Both the position numbers and the translations under genes were made by a program. From NCBI GenBank assembly GCA_964654605.1, contig CAZZLW010000081.1, positions 20,205 to 84,204 on the forward strand: DNA of 64,000 nucleotides. Direction: 5' to 3'. The notes beneath the pieces are model-generated. The model was given only the letters and a program-made list of their open reading frames with translations, did not search any database and was not told the DNA's origin. Source of the stretch: Raineya sp964654605. Lineage in GTDB: Bacteria > Bacteroidota > Bacteroidia > Cytophagales > Thermonemataceae. This document shows positions 16,691 through 24,661 of this stretch, in pieces (the first letter of the stretch is position 1; every line of letters starts with the position of its first letter).

Positions 16691-17155
16691 ATGAAAAAAA
16701 CAGCTTTCATTCTTGTTTTCTTTTTGGGGGTAAATTTTGCTTTTGCCCAAACTACCTGGCAGTGGAAACAGCACAACCTCAAATTTTCTTTACCTTCGGG
16801 CTTCAAGGTAAAATCAAACACAGCCAACCAGTTCCAAGCCAAAGGCGTAGGTGTTGAGTTTGATATTTTTGTTTGGCAAGACCATAAGGTTACAGCCAAT
16901 AATATGAAAGATGCGTTAGTGCTTTTAGCCGATACCTATATTGATAACATTAGCCATTATGGCGAACACGACCTTGACGACTTTGAAGGGGCTTACGTAA
17001 TCGGCGACTATAAAGGCAAAAAGACCATTTTCTTTGGATTTATTGATAAAAGAGGAGGCACCAATTTCTTTGCAGAGGTTATTTTTGATGAAGACGATGA
17101 TGATGCCCTTGAGGATGCTTTCCATATCGTGGATAGCATTGATAGAATTGACTAA
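16691..17155 (+). CDS. Small secreted protein of unknown function
   Basis: 154 residues with a signal peptide (MKKTAFILVFFLGVNFAFAQ). The mature protein is about 130 residues, acidic at the C-terminus (DEDDDDALEDAF), with alternating strands and helices (LKFSLPSGFKVKS, YVIGDYKGKKTIFFGFID). That layout resembles small lipid- or stress-related periplasmic proteins but matches no family I can name. ATG 16691 was chosen over a GTG three codons earlier because it sits directly before the signal peptide. It has its own promoter from the duplicated block. Confidence 0.72.
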   Translation: MKKTAFILVFFLGVNFAFAQTTWQWKQHNLKFSLPSGFKVKSNTANQFQAKGVGVEFDIFVWQDHKVTANNMKDALVLLADTYIDNISHYGEHDLDDFEGAYVIGDYKGKKTIFFGFIDKRGGTNFFAEVIFDEDDDDALEDAFHIVDSIDRID

Positions 17156-17172
17156 ACTGCTACCTTAATCTT

Positions 17173-17204
17173 GGCGAAATCACGAGTAAAAACGTGGTTT
17201 CGCC
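17173..17204 (+). terminator. Hairpin after the 16691 gene
   Basis: 12-bp stem GGCGAAATCACG / CGTGGTTTCGCC (one G-T pair) with an 8-nt loop, 18 bp past the stop. No strong T tract follows, so it may be a transcript-end stabiliser rather than a full terminator. Confidence 0.5.
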
Positions 17205-17253
17205 GCTAATTCCTACTAATTCCTATTTCTTAACCTTAAAAATCAATAATTTT

Positions 17254-17889
17254 ATGCTAAAACAAATCTTTGCTATTGTTTCTGTTGCGATGCTTCTTTC
17301 TGCTTGCGGACAAAAAAGCGAAAAAGGTGCTTGGTCGGAAAAAGATAAAGGCGACTTCAAGAAAGGTTGCTTGCAAGCTTATGATGAAAAATTAGCCAAA
17401 GAAGAGTTTTTCAAAGTTATGGGTATTGCAAAAGACGATTTTGTAAAAGTTTGCGATTGTAGTATTCAAAAGTTAGAAGCAACCTATGCCCCACAAGACA
17501 TCATCAAAGGCGATAAACTTTCTGATGATGCTCAAAAGCTAATGGATAAATGCTTTGTTGAAAACTTTGTTGGTGAAAAAGGTGCTTGGAAACCCAAATT
17601 CAAAGAAATTGTAAGCAAGCAAATGGAAGAAATGACCGTAAAGAAAGCCCACTCTGACGAAGAAAAAGCCATTTTGCAAACACTCGGGCAATGCATGTTG
17701 GAAAAAGTTGAAAAAGAGTTTGAAATAGCTGATGTAATGAGCAACACTGTTTCAAATGCTTCTATGGGAAAAATAGAATCTATTGCGGAAAATTGTGCCG
17801 TAGAATTAAAATTGGGTATGGATATTCTGGGAGTAGTATTTGAAAAAGCCGCACAGGAACAAGAAAATCAACCTACCGAAGGGAAATAG
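17254..17889 (+). CDS. Cysteine-containing lipoprotein with an internal duplication
   Basis: 211 residues beginning with a lipoprotein signal (LLSACGQ), so the mature protein is anchored by an acylated Cys. The rest is helical, acidic/basic mixed, with cysteines at regular points (KKGCLQAYDEK, KVCDCSIQKL, MDKCF, LGQCMLEKV, AENCAVEL). The segment KGAWSEKDKGDFKKGC is echoed later by KGAWKPKFKEIVSKQ, so the protein looks like two copies of one about 95-residue helical unit, each with paired cysteines. No named family recognised. It could be a periplasm-facing redox or metal-binding lipoprotein, but that is speculation. Confidence 0.75.
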   Translation: MLKQIFAIVSVAMLLSACGQKSEKGAWSEKDKGDFKKGCLQAYDEKLAKEEFFKVMGIAKDDFVKVCDCSIQKLEATYAPQDIIKGDKLSDDAQKLMDKCFVENFVGEKGAWKPKFKEIVSKQMEEMTVKKAHSDEEKAILQTLGQCMLEKVEKEFEIADVMSNTVSNASMGKIESIAENCAVELKLGMDILGVVFEKAAQEQENQPTEGK

Positions 17890-17922
17890 GCACTCAAATA
17901 TTTCAAAACTGAATGAGAAAGA

Positions 17923-17960
17923 CGACATTATCGTTTTTGATGATAATGTCGCTTTTTTTA
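17923..17960 (+). terminator. Rho-independent terminator after the lipoprotein gene
   Basis: Perfect 10-bp stem CGACATTATC / GATAATGTCG, 9-nt loop, followed by GCTTTTTTTA-type tract. Confidence 0.9.
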
Positions 17961-17966
17961 TCTTTG
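17959..17966 (+). promoter_or_regulatory. -7 box TATCTTTG for the SpoU-type gene
   Basis: Exact TAnnTTTG match overlapping the T tract of the terminator, 17 bp before the TTG start at 17983. Confidence 0.6.
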
Positions 17967-17982
17967 CAAGAAAAAAATAGTT

Positions 17983-18795
17983 TTGACCGAAATCATCACT
18001 TCTTTACAAAATCCGAAGATTAAGCAAATTTTGCGTTTGCAAGAAAAAGCCGCTGAACGCAAAAAGCAAAAGCTAACGCTTGTTGAAGGGAAAATAGAAA
18101 TTGGAATAGCTATTAGTGCTTCGGTGGCTATTCAAAGCGTTTTTTATTTGCAAAGCAAAGAAAGTGAAGTAAAAAATTTCTTTGCAGGGAAATTACCCAA
18201 ACATACGCAAACACATTTTTGGGCTGTTTCGGAAAATGTATTCACCAAAATTGCTTATCGTGAAAATAGCTTTGGAGCGGTTTGCGTGGTGCAAACACCT
18301 GAAAATACTCTGCAAAACCTTGCCTTATCTGAAAATGCTTTGGTTTTGGTGCTGGAAAATGTAGAAAAACCGGGAAATTTGGGGGCTATTCTTCGTACAG
18401 CCGATGCGGCAGGAGTAGAGGCAATTTTTCTGTGCAATCCACAAACCGATTTATTCAATCCGAATGTAGTAAGGGCAAGTTTGGGCTGTATTTTTACCCA
18501 AAAAGTAATCACTTGCACCAATCAGGAAGCCTTTGATTTTTTAGCAAAAAGGAATTTTCAGTTGCTTGCTACGGCACTAACGGCTTCGGTGCCTTACACA
18601 AGTATTGACTACCGCCAGCCCACTGCTATCGTAATGGGGACAGAAGCCACAGGGCTTACCCCTTTTTGGTTGGAAAAATCTCATCAAAACATCATTATTC
18701 CAATGCGAGGCAAAATTGACTCAATGAATGTATCCGTTTCGGCGGCGATAGTTGTTTTTGAGGCAATCAGGCAAAGAGAATTAGGAGTTGGCTAA
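17983..18795 (+). CDS. SpoU/TrmH-family RNA 2'-O-methyltransferase
   Basis: 270 residues. The N-terminal substrate-binding region (TSLQNPKIKQILRLQ) is followed by the SpoU knot domain with its three motifs: ENVEKPGNLGAILRTADAAG, IVMGTEATGL and IPMRGKIDSMNVSVSAAI. These proteins use SAM to methylate a ribose in rRNA or tRNA. The target here is not predictable. The start appears to be TTG, just downstream of a good promoter. No ATG lies near the conserved N-terminus. The 3' end overlaps the convergent plsC by 15 bp. Confidence 0.92.
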   Translation: MTEIITSLQNPKIKQILRLQEKAAERKKQKLTLVEGKIEIGIAISASVAIQSVFYLQSKESEVKNFFAGKLPKHTQTHFWAVSENVFTKIAYRENSFGAVCVVQTPENTLQNLALSENALVLVLENVEKPGNLGAILRTADAAGVEAIFLCNPQTDLFNPNVVRASLGCIFTQKVITCTNQEAFDFLAKRNFQLLATALTASVPYTSIDYRQPTAIVMGTEATGLTPFWLEKSHQNIIIPMRGKIDSMNVSVSAAIVVFEAIRQRELGVG

Positions 18796-19581
18796 CTCTT
18801 TGCGTATCATATTCTCGCAGTGCTGTAAAAGACTTTCTGCATTAGGGAAATCTTTTTGCCAAAGAGGTGGGAATATTTTTACTCGCATAGTGGCAAAAGG
18901 TTCAATAGGCATACGTTTCACTGTCCAGAAATTTTCCAGAGCAATGGGGATAATAGGGGCTTCAGGCAAAATTTCGCAGAGTTTTGCAAAACCAGCAGTT
19001 TTGAAAGGGCGTACCTCGTTGCTATAACGATTGCGAGTGCCTTCGGGGTAAATATATGCCGCCCAATTGTTTTTTTTCACCTTCCAAGCAAAATCTTCAA
19101 TAGATTTCAAAGCATTTACCTTTTGACTTCTATCAATTACGCCGTGTCCGCCATAGCGAATATTCCACGAAACGCTTGGTATCCAATAGGCAAGCTCTTT
19201 TTTGGCAATATATTTAAGATGATGAGAGGTTTTGCTGAAAAGATAGCCCAAACACGCAATCTCGTATTCGCTCTGATGATTGCTAACTACAATGATAGGA
19301 GTATTTTCAGGGAGATTCTGTAAAACTTCTAAGCCTTCAAGGCGGGTTTTCGTGCCAATTAGAAGCGTAGAACGCCACACCAAACCCATCATTGCGTGGC
19401 TAATGAGCATATACGATTTATAACCAAAAAGCGAAAAAATAACGTGGAGCGGGTGAAAGACAAGAATAATAAGCAAAAAAACAAGCAGTTGAATAGCAGT
19501 CAGTCCCCAAGCGATAATTTTTTGGGATAATGAGTGGTCGGCGGTGTTTTCGTACTCTAATGCGTCTGAAAGAGAAGTCAT
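18781..19581 (-). CDS. 1-acyl-glycerol-3-phosphate acyltransferase (PlsC-like)
   Basis: 266 residues. A membrane anchor lies at about 25-50, then the acyltransferase fold with YPEGTRNR and the C-terminal APIIPIALENF. These enzymes acylate lysophosphatidate (or a related lipid) at the inner membrane. The catalytic box normally reads NHxSxxD; here it is NHQSEYE (H102, E107), with Glu for the charge-relay Asp. That is conservative but may change activity. ATG 19581 was chosen because a TATCTTTG promoter box lies at 19599-19606 on this strand, inside what a longer reading would make coding sequence. Confidence 0.88.
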   Translation of the reverse strand: MTSLSDALEYENTADHSLSQKIIAWGLTAIQLLVFLLIILVFHPLHVIFSLFGYKSYMLISHAMMGLVWRSTLLIGTKTRLEGLEVLQNLPENTPIIVVSNHQSEYEIACLGYLFSKTSHHLKYIAKKELAYWIPSVSWNIRYGGHGVIDRSQKVNALKSIEDFAWKVKKNNWAAYIYPEGTRNRYSNEVRPFKTAGFAKLCEILPEAPIIPIALENFWTVKRMPIEPFATMRVKIFPPLWQKDFPNAESLLQHCENMIRKELANS

Positions 19582-19598
19582 TTTCAAACAATTTTGCC

Positions 19599-19606
19599 CA
19601 AAGATA
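19599..19606 (-). promoter_or_regulatory. -7 box TATCTTTG for plsC-like gene
   Basis: Exact TAnnTTTG on the minus strand, 17 bp before ATG 19581. This decides the start. Confidence 0.65.
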
Positions 19607-19627
19607 GTTAAATTTTTTGATTTTTTG

Positions 19628-19635
19628 TAATTTTG
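19628..19635 (+). promoter_or_regulatory. -7 box TAATTTTG for the oxidase subunit III operon
   Basis: Exact TAnnTTTG match 15 bp before ATG 19651, divergent from the plsC-like promoter. Confidence 0.65.
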
Positions 19636-19650
19636 CCAAAAAATATAGCA

Positions 19651-20277
19651 ATGCAAACAACTTCCTTTGAAAACCAGCCCGTTAATTTTTATGAAGAACC
19701 CGAAGAGGTTTTTTCAATGAACCCCAAAAAGTTTATGCTTTGGCTTTTTGTGGTGAGTATCACAATGATTTTCGCTTCGCTTACCAGTGCCTATATCTAC
19801 AAGCAATCCGATAAAGACGCTTGGATAACCTTCGATTTGCCCGAGGTATTGCTGTATAGTACGATTGTAATTGTGGTAAGCAGTATATTTATGCAACTAT
19901 CATATCATTTTGCCAAAAAAGATGAAATTGGCAAACTCAAAGCAAATTTATTTATTACGGCGATTTTGGGAATAACTTTCTTAGTAATGCAGTGGGAAGG
20001 TTGGGTAAAATTGGTACAAATGGGGATTTTTGTAGGTGGTGTGGATAGAATGGGAAACCCCGTGAGTCCTGCGGGTTCTTTTGTGTACGTGCTAATGGGT
20101 TTGCACGCTTTTCACCTCATTACGGGATTGATTTTCTTATTGAATGTAACTTGGAGTGCTTTTCGTTTCAAGGTACATAAAAAGGCAATGCTCAAAATAG
20201 AACTTTGCAATATTTATTGGCACTTTTTAGGAGGCTTGTGGGTATATTTGTATCTTTTTATGAGCTTGAACCGATAA
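19651..20277 (+). CDS. Heme-copper oxidase subunit III, first copy
   Basis: 208 residues with five membrane helices (about 30-50, 70-90, 103-123, 145-168, 185-207) and the family pattern GLHAFHLITGL and IYWHFLGGLWVYLYLF. Subunit III stabilises the catalytic core of cytochrome c/quinol oxidases. It starts an operon with a second subunit III and a subunit IV; paired subunits III are usual in Bacteroidota aa3/caa3 oxidase loci. Subunits I and II are not in the window. Confidence 0.93.
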   Translation: MQTTSFENQPVNFYEEPEEVFSMNPKKFMLWLFVVSITMIFASLTSAYIYKQSDKDAWITFDLPEVLLYSTIVIVVSSIFMQLSYHFAKKDEIGKLKANLFITAILGITFLVMQWEGWVKLVQMGIFVGGVDRMGNPVSPAGSFVYVLMGLHAFHLITGLIFLLNVTWSAFRFKVHKKAMLKIELCNIYWHFLGGLWVYLYLFMSLNR

Positions 20278-20358
20278 AATCCAAAATTTTACTTGCAAAT
20301 TTCATTTGTTTGGTTTTTATTTGTGGTGAAATAATAGACAAAAACAACTCATAAAAAT

Positions 20359-21171
20359 ATGGCACATTCAGCTACTGCAACAGAAACAAACTCAAAAACA
20401 GGACTTTGGTTTGGAGGTAAAGAGCCATTCAAAGCCAGCTACGGAAAGCTAATGATGTGGTATTTCTTACTCTCTGATGCTTTTACTTTTTCGGGGCTAC
20501 TGGTGGCTTATGCGGTGTTACGCTTCACAAAAACCGGTTATTATGAATCTGACTACGCCAAGCAATTTGCATCTATAAAAGAGGCAGGTGAAAAATTCGT
20601 AACTTCTGCTGATTATTGGCCTATCCCTGAAAGAATTTTTGATGCTTTTCCTTTCTTTCACGGTCAGCATTTACCACTGGTCTTTGTAGGTCTGATGACC
20701 TTCATTCTGATTATGAGTAGTGTAACGATGGTGCTTGCCGTAGAGGCAGGGCATCGCCGCCATAGAGCCGATGTAGAAAAATGGATGCTTTGGACAATTT
20801 TAGGTGGTTTGACTTTCTTGGGCTGTCAGGCTTGGGAATGGACACACTTCATTACAGGTACAGATAAGGGTGCAGTACGTGATGTATGGATGAATGGCGA
20901 GTGGGTAAAGCAAACCATTCACGGTGCCAATCTCTTTATCAATGAATACGGACCTGCTCCTTTTGCCTTTTGCTTCTTTACCATTACAGGTTTTCACGGA
21001 TTCCACGTATTTAGTGGTGTTCTTATCAATATAATTGTGTTCTACAATGTGGCAATGGGTATCTACGACCGACCTGGTAGAAACTACGAAATGGTTGAAA
21101 AAGTAGGTTTGTATTGGCACTTTGTAGATTTAGTTTGGGTATTTGTATTTACGTTCTTTTATTTGGTGTAA
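20359..21171 (+). CDS. Heme-copper oxidase subunit III, second copy
   Basis: 270 residues. Motifs GFHGFHVFSGVLINIIV and GLYWHFVDLVWVFVFTFFY identify cytochrome c oxidase subunit III. A soluble insert at about 55-100 (ADYWPIPERIFDAFPFFHGQ) separates the first helix from the rest. It is 81 bp after the first copy and 27 bp before the subunit IV gene. It acts in the inner membrane as part of the aerobic respiratory chain. Confidence 0.94.
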   Translation: MAHSATATETNSKTGLWFGGKEPFKASYGKLMMWYFLLSDAFTFSGLLVAYAVLRFTKTGYYESDYAKQFASIKEAGEKFVTSADYWPIPERIFDAFPFFHGQHLPLVFVGLMTFILIMSSVTMVLAVEAGHRRHRADVEKWMLWTILGGLTFLGCQAWEWTHFITGTDKGAVRDVWMNGEWVKQTIHGANLFINEYGPAPFAFCFFTITGFHGFHVFSGVLINIIVFYNVAMGIYDRPGRNYEMVEKVGLYWHFVDLVWVFVFTFFYLV

Positions 21172-21198
21172 TTTGTGTAATTAAAAGTTTTGAGAAAT

Positions 21199-21537
21199 AT
21201 GGCATACGCTTATGAAAATGTACCTCCCGGAGAGTACCCTAAACCACAGACCAAAGTTATTTGGAAAACGTTTTGGATTTTATTCTTCATCACGGCTTTA
21301 GAGTTTTTACTTGCCTTTACTATGCCCACAGGAGGCTTACGTACTACTATTTTCGTACTGATGACTCTCGTGAAGGCTTTCTACATTGTAGCCGAGTTTA
21401 TGCACCTTAAACACGAGGTAAAAGGGCTTGTGTATGCAATTCTTGTGCCTACTATCTTTGTCATTTGGCTTATTGGGGCAATGTTCATTGAGGGTGGCTC
21501 TATTTATGATTTGGTCTATAATCTTTACAAAAAATAG
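21199..21537 (+). CDS. Cytochrome c oxidase subunit IV-like protein
   Basis: 112 residues with three hydrophobic helices (about 22-45, 50-72, 78-98) and the family pattern LVKAFYIVAEFMHLKHEVKG, in which the helix carries HLKHE. A small accessory subunit of heme-copper oxidases, last gene of this operon before a strong terminator. ATG 21199 chosen; an in-frame TTG three codons upstream is unlikely. Confidence 0.92.
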   Translation: MAYAYENVPPGEYPKPQTKVIWKTFWILFFITALEFLLAFTMPTGGLRTTIFVLMTLVKAFYIVAEFMHLKHEVKGLVYAILVPTIFVIWLIGAMFIEGGSIYDLVYNLYKK

Positions 21538-21553
21538 TAAAATAAACCAATTT

Positions 21554-21600
21554 GCAAACCTACAAGAGAATGTACTCGGAGTAGGTTTGCATTTTTTTTT
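21554..21600 (+). terminator. Terminator of the oxidase operon
   Basis: Perfect 10-bp stem GCAAACCTAC / GTAGGTTTGC followed by A and nine T. Confidence 0.93.
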
Positions 21601-21670
21601 GACTAAAATTTGCATATTTTAGAAAAAGTTTCTACTTTTGCACTCGCAAATACAGAAAAAACGCATTTTC

Positions 21671-21757
21671 AGAGGGATGGCAGAGTGGTCGATTGCGGCG
21701 GTCTTGAAAACCGCAGACCTCTTGCGGGGTCCGGGGGTTCGAATCCCTCTCCCTCTA
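21671..21757 (+). tRNA. tRNA-Ser (anticodon TGA)
   Basis: 87 nt. The acceptor stem AGAGGGA/TCCCTCT pairs perfectly, the D arm starts GCAGAGTGG, and the anticodon arm GCGGT-CTTGAAA-ACCGC gives TGA, which reads UCA codons. A long variable arm (GACCTCTTGCGGGGTC) marks the class II serine tRNA. The T arm is GGGGG-TTCGAAT-CCCTC. The discriminator base is A and the first pair is A-U, both less common for serine tRNA. CCA is not encoded. Confidence 0.96.
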
Positions 21758-21761
21758 CCCA

Positions 21762-21796
21762 AAAGCCTCAAAGTTCAGCTTTTGAGGCTTTTTTCT
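21762..21796 (+). terminator. Terminator of the tRNA transcript
   Basis: 11-bp perfect stem AAAGCCTCAAA / TTTGAGGCTTT with an 8-nt loop and a following T tract, 4 bp past the tRNA. Confidence 0.9.
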
Positions 21797-21998
21797 TTTT
21801 TATGGTACAATTTTAAGTACAAACTTCTTCCCAAACAAAACATTTTCCTTCCGCTGTTGGTATATGAAACGGGCAATTTTACTTACCAAATGTTCAGCAA
21901 AAAAACAGCATTAAGATTTGATTTTCCCTAAAAATTGCCTTAAATTCGTAACTGCTTTGTCATTTTTTAGTCATAACTCAAACAAAACAAAATATCTT

Positions 21999-22988
21999 AT
22001 GAATCAAGCAGAAATGGCTTTCAACGAACCCCTTTTGCAAGAAAACAAAAACCGCTTCGTGTTGTTCCCTATCAAATATTTTGATATTTGGGAAATGTAC
22101 AAAAAATCGGTTGCTAATTTTTGGGTTGCCGAAGAGATTGATTTCGCCCAAGATGTCAAAGAATGGGATACCAAACTCAACGACAATGAGAGGCACTTCA
22201 TTTCTCACGTTTTGGCATTTTTTGCCGCCAGCGATGGTATCGTGAATGAAAATCTTGCTATCAATTTCATCAACGAAGTGCAAATTCCCGAAGCTAAATG
22301 CTTCTACGGCTTTCAGATAATGATGGAAAATATCCATTCAGAAACCTACTCTCTAATGATTGATACCTACATCAAGGATAGCAAGCAGAAAGATTTCTTG
22401 CTCAATGCTATTCACAACATTCCTTGTGTAGGCAAAAAAGCAGATTGGGCTTTGCGTTGGATAACCAATGGCTCATTTGTAGAACGCTTGGTTGCCTTTG
22501 CGGCAGTAGAAGGTATTTTCTTTTCGGGCAGTTTTTGCTCTATTTTTTGGCTCAAAAATCGCGGACTTATGCCCGGACTTACTTTTTCCAACGAGCTTAT
22601 TTCTCGTGATGAAGGTTTGCACTGCGATTTTGCTTGCTTGCTTTATACCAAGCACGTACAGAATAAATTGCCCAAAGAAAAAGTCTTGGAAATTATTACT
22701 GATGCTGTAAAAATTGAGCAAGAGTTTGTTACAGATGCCCTGCCTGTAAATTTGATAGGTATGAATGCCGATTTGATGAACCAATATATTGAATTTGTTG
22801 CAGATAGATTATTAGTAGCTTTGGGCTATGAGAAAATTTACAACGTAAGCAATCCGTTCCCTTTTATGGAAATGATTTCTTTGCAAGGAAAAACCAATTT
22901 CTTTGAAAAACGTGTAGGCGACTATCAGAAAGCAGGGGTAATGGCTTCCAAAGAAAAACAAGTATTTTCTACTGACGAAGACTTTTAG
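21999..22988 (+). CDS. nrdB: Class I ribonucleotide reductase, small (radical) subunit
   Basis: 329 residues of the ferritin-like R2 fold. The metal-binding helices show DFAQDVKEWD, MMENIHSETYSLM and NELISRDEGLHCDF. The protein generates the radical used by the large subunit to make deoxynucleotides. The C-terminal residues (KQVFSTDEDF) have the acidic/aromatic end that docks into the large subunit. nrdA is not in the window. Start at ATG 21999; upstream codons lack family similarity. Confidence 0.95.
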   Translation: MNQAEMAFNEPLLQENKNRFVLFPIKYFDIWEMYKKSVANFWVAEEIDFAQDVKEWDTKLNDNERHFISHVLAFFAASDGIVNENLAINFINEVQIPEAKCFYGFQIMMENIHSETYSLMIDTYIKDSKQKDFLLNAIHNIPCVGKKADWALRWITNGSFVERLVAFAAVEGIFFSGSFCSIFWLKNRGLMPGLTFSNELISRDEGLHCDFACLLYTKHVQNKLPKEKVLEIITDAVKIEQEFVTDALPVNLIGMNADLMNQYIEFVADRLLVALGYEKIYNVSNPFPFMEMISLQGKTNFFEKRVGDYQKAGVMASKEKQVFSTDEDF

Positions 22989-23008
22989 AAAATCCATACC
23001 CAAAAGAG

Positions 23009-23050
23009 AGCCTCAAATGCTTGACTGCGTTTGGGGCTTTATTTTTTTGA
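23009..23050 (+). terminator. Terminator after nrdB
   Basis: 9-bp stem AGCCTCAAA / TTTGGGGCT (one G-T pair), 12-nt loop, then TTATTTTTTT. Confidence 0.88.
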
Positions 23051-23114
23051 GGCTATCGGATTTGGGTTTCATTAAATTTTGCTAATATTGCCTAATTTCC
23101 CAAAACAAAAAAGT

Positions 23115-24620
23115 ATGCGAAAAATTCAAAAGATTTTGGTTGCCAATCGTGGTGAAATTGCTTTAAGGGTAATGCGTTCTGCCAAAGAAATGGGATTGCA
23201 GACGGTAGCTGTATTCAGCGAAGCAGATAGAAACGCAATGCACGTCAGATTTGCCGATGAAGCTGTTTGTATTGGCGAAGCTCCCAGCAGTCAGTCTTAT
23301 TTGCGAGGCGAAAAAATTATAGAGGTTGCTAAAAAGTTGAACGTAGATGCCATTCACCCCGGTTATGGTTTTTTATCTGAAAATGCTCAATTTGCCAAAA
23401 TGGTAGAGCAGGCAGGAATTATATTTATCGGTCCGCCTGTGCAAGCCATAGAAGTAATGGGTAGCAAACTTGCCGCCAAAGAGGCTGTTCGGGCTTTTGG
23501 TGTGCCAATGGTGCCAGGCACCGAAGGGGCTATCAGCGATGTAGCAGAAGCAAAAAAAATAGCCGCTGAAATAGGCTATCCCATTCTCATCAAGGCTTCG
23601 GCGGGGGGCGGTGGCAAAGGTATGCGTATTGTAGAAAATGAAGCCGAACTTGCTGAGCAGATGGAAAGAGCTATCAGCGAGGCGATTTCTGCTTTTGGTG
23701 ATGGTTCGGTATTTATTGAAAAATACATTACCGCTCCCAAACATATTGAAGTACAAGTGCTTGGCGATAAACACGGAAATTTGGTGTATCTTTTTGAAAG
23801 AGAGTGTTCTGTGCAACGTCGTCATCAGAAAGTAATTGAGGAAGCTCCTTCGCCTGTGGTTACGCCAGAGGTTCGTAAAGCTCTTGGCGAAGCCGCTATC
23901 AAGGTGGCAAAAGCCTGTGGTTATTACAATGCAGGAACCGTAGAGTTTGTAATGGATAGCAATCTGAATTTTTATTTTTTGGAAATGAACACTCGCCTGC
24001 AAGTAGAACACCCCGTAACCGAGCAAATCACAGGTATAGATTTAGTAAAAGAGCAAATTCGTATTGCAGAGGGAAAACCTTTGAGTTTTACTCAAAACGA
24101 TTTGAAAATTCTCGGACACGCCATTGAAGTACGTGTCTATGCCGAAGACCCAACCAACAATTTCTTACCCGATATAGGCAAATTGCAAACCTATAAGCGT
24201 CCCCAAGGTTTGGGCATACGCGTAGATGATGGCTTTGAGCAAGGTATGGAAATACCCATTTACTACGACCCAATGATAGCTAAACTCATTGCCACAGGCA
24301 AAGACCGAAACGAAGCCATTGAGCGTATGAAAAGAGCCATTGATGAGTATCAAATTACAGGTATTGAAACCACTTTGGGCTTTTGTAAGTTTGTACTGGA
24401 ACACGAGGTTTTTCTATCAGGCAAGTTTGATACCAATTTCGTAAAACAATATTTTAGCCCTGAAAAATTACAAACCTCGCCCAACGATGATGCCGAAAAA
24501 TTAGGGGCTGTGCTTGTAGCTTCTTTGCTTTCGCAAAATCATTCCATTAGCAATGGTGCAATGAGTAGCAATGGGCAAAAAATCAGTAATTGGAAGAAAA
24601 ACCGAATACTTAAAAGGTAA
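23115..24620 (+). CDS. accC: Acetyl-CoA carboxylase, biotin carboxylase subunit
   Basis: 501 residues. It uses ATP and bicarbonate to carboxylate biotin on AccB, the first half of malonyl-CoA formation. The N-terminal motif is KILVANRGEIALRVMR, the ATP-grasp loop is GGGGKGMR, and the active-site segment is EMNTRLQVEHPVTE. The C-terminal domain is followed by an about 45-residue hydrophilic tail beyond the usual end. The start ATG 23115 is set by the conserved KILVANRGE. accD lies 11 kb away; accA and accB are not seen. Confidence 0.95.
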   Translation: MRKIQKILVANRGEIALRVMRSAKEMGLQTVAVFSEADRNAMHVRFADEAVCIGEAPSSQSYLRGEKIIEVAKKLNVDAIHPGYGFLSENAQFAKMVEQAGIIFIGPPVQAIEVMGSKLAAKEAVRAFGVPMVPGTEGAISDVAEAKKIAAEIGYPILIKASAGGGGKGMRIVENEAELAEQMERAISEAISAFGDGSVFIEKYITAPKHIEVQVLGDKHGNLVYLFERECSVQRRHQKVIEEAPSPVVTPEVRKALGEAAIKVAKACGYYNAGTVEFVMDSNLNFYFLEMNTRLQVEHPVTEQITGIDLVKEQIRIAEGKPLSFTQNDLKILGHAIEVRVYAEDPTNNFLPDIGKLQTYKRPQGLGIRVDDGFEQGMEIPIYYDPMIAKLIATGKDRNEAIERMKRAIDEYQITGIETTLGFCKFVLEHEVFLSGKFDTNFVKQYFSPEKLQTSPNDDAEKLGAVLVASLLSQNHSISNGAMSSNGQKISNWKKNRILKR

Positions 24621-24661
24621 TTTAGGCAAGAATTTTGCTTGATTTTTTCCAAAATAATGCA

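Noticed and set aside
19651..21171. Two neighbouring subunit III genes as an unusual duplication
   Set aside because: Paired subunit III genes followed by subunit IV are the normal arrangement in Bacteroidota heme-copper oxidase loci.
21671..21757. tRNA as an integration site for a mobile island
   Set aside because: No repeated tRNA 3' end, integrase or change in gene character is seen downstream; nrdB and accC follow.
23373..24026. A 217-codon frame opposite accC
   Set aside because: Shadow of the strongly biased accC codon usage; no recognisable protein features.
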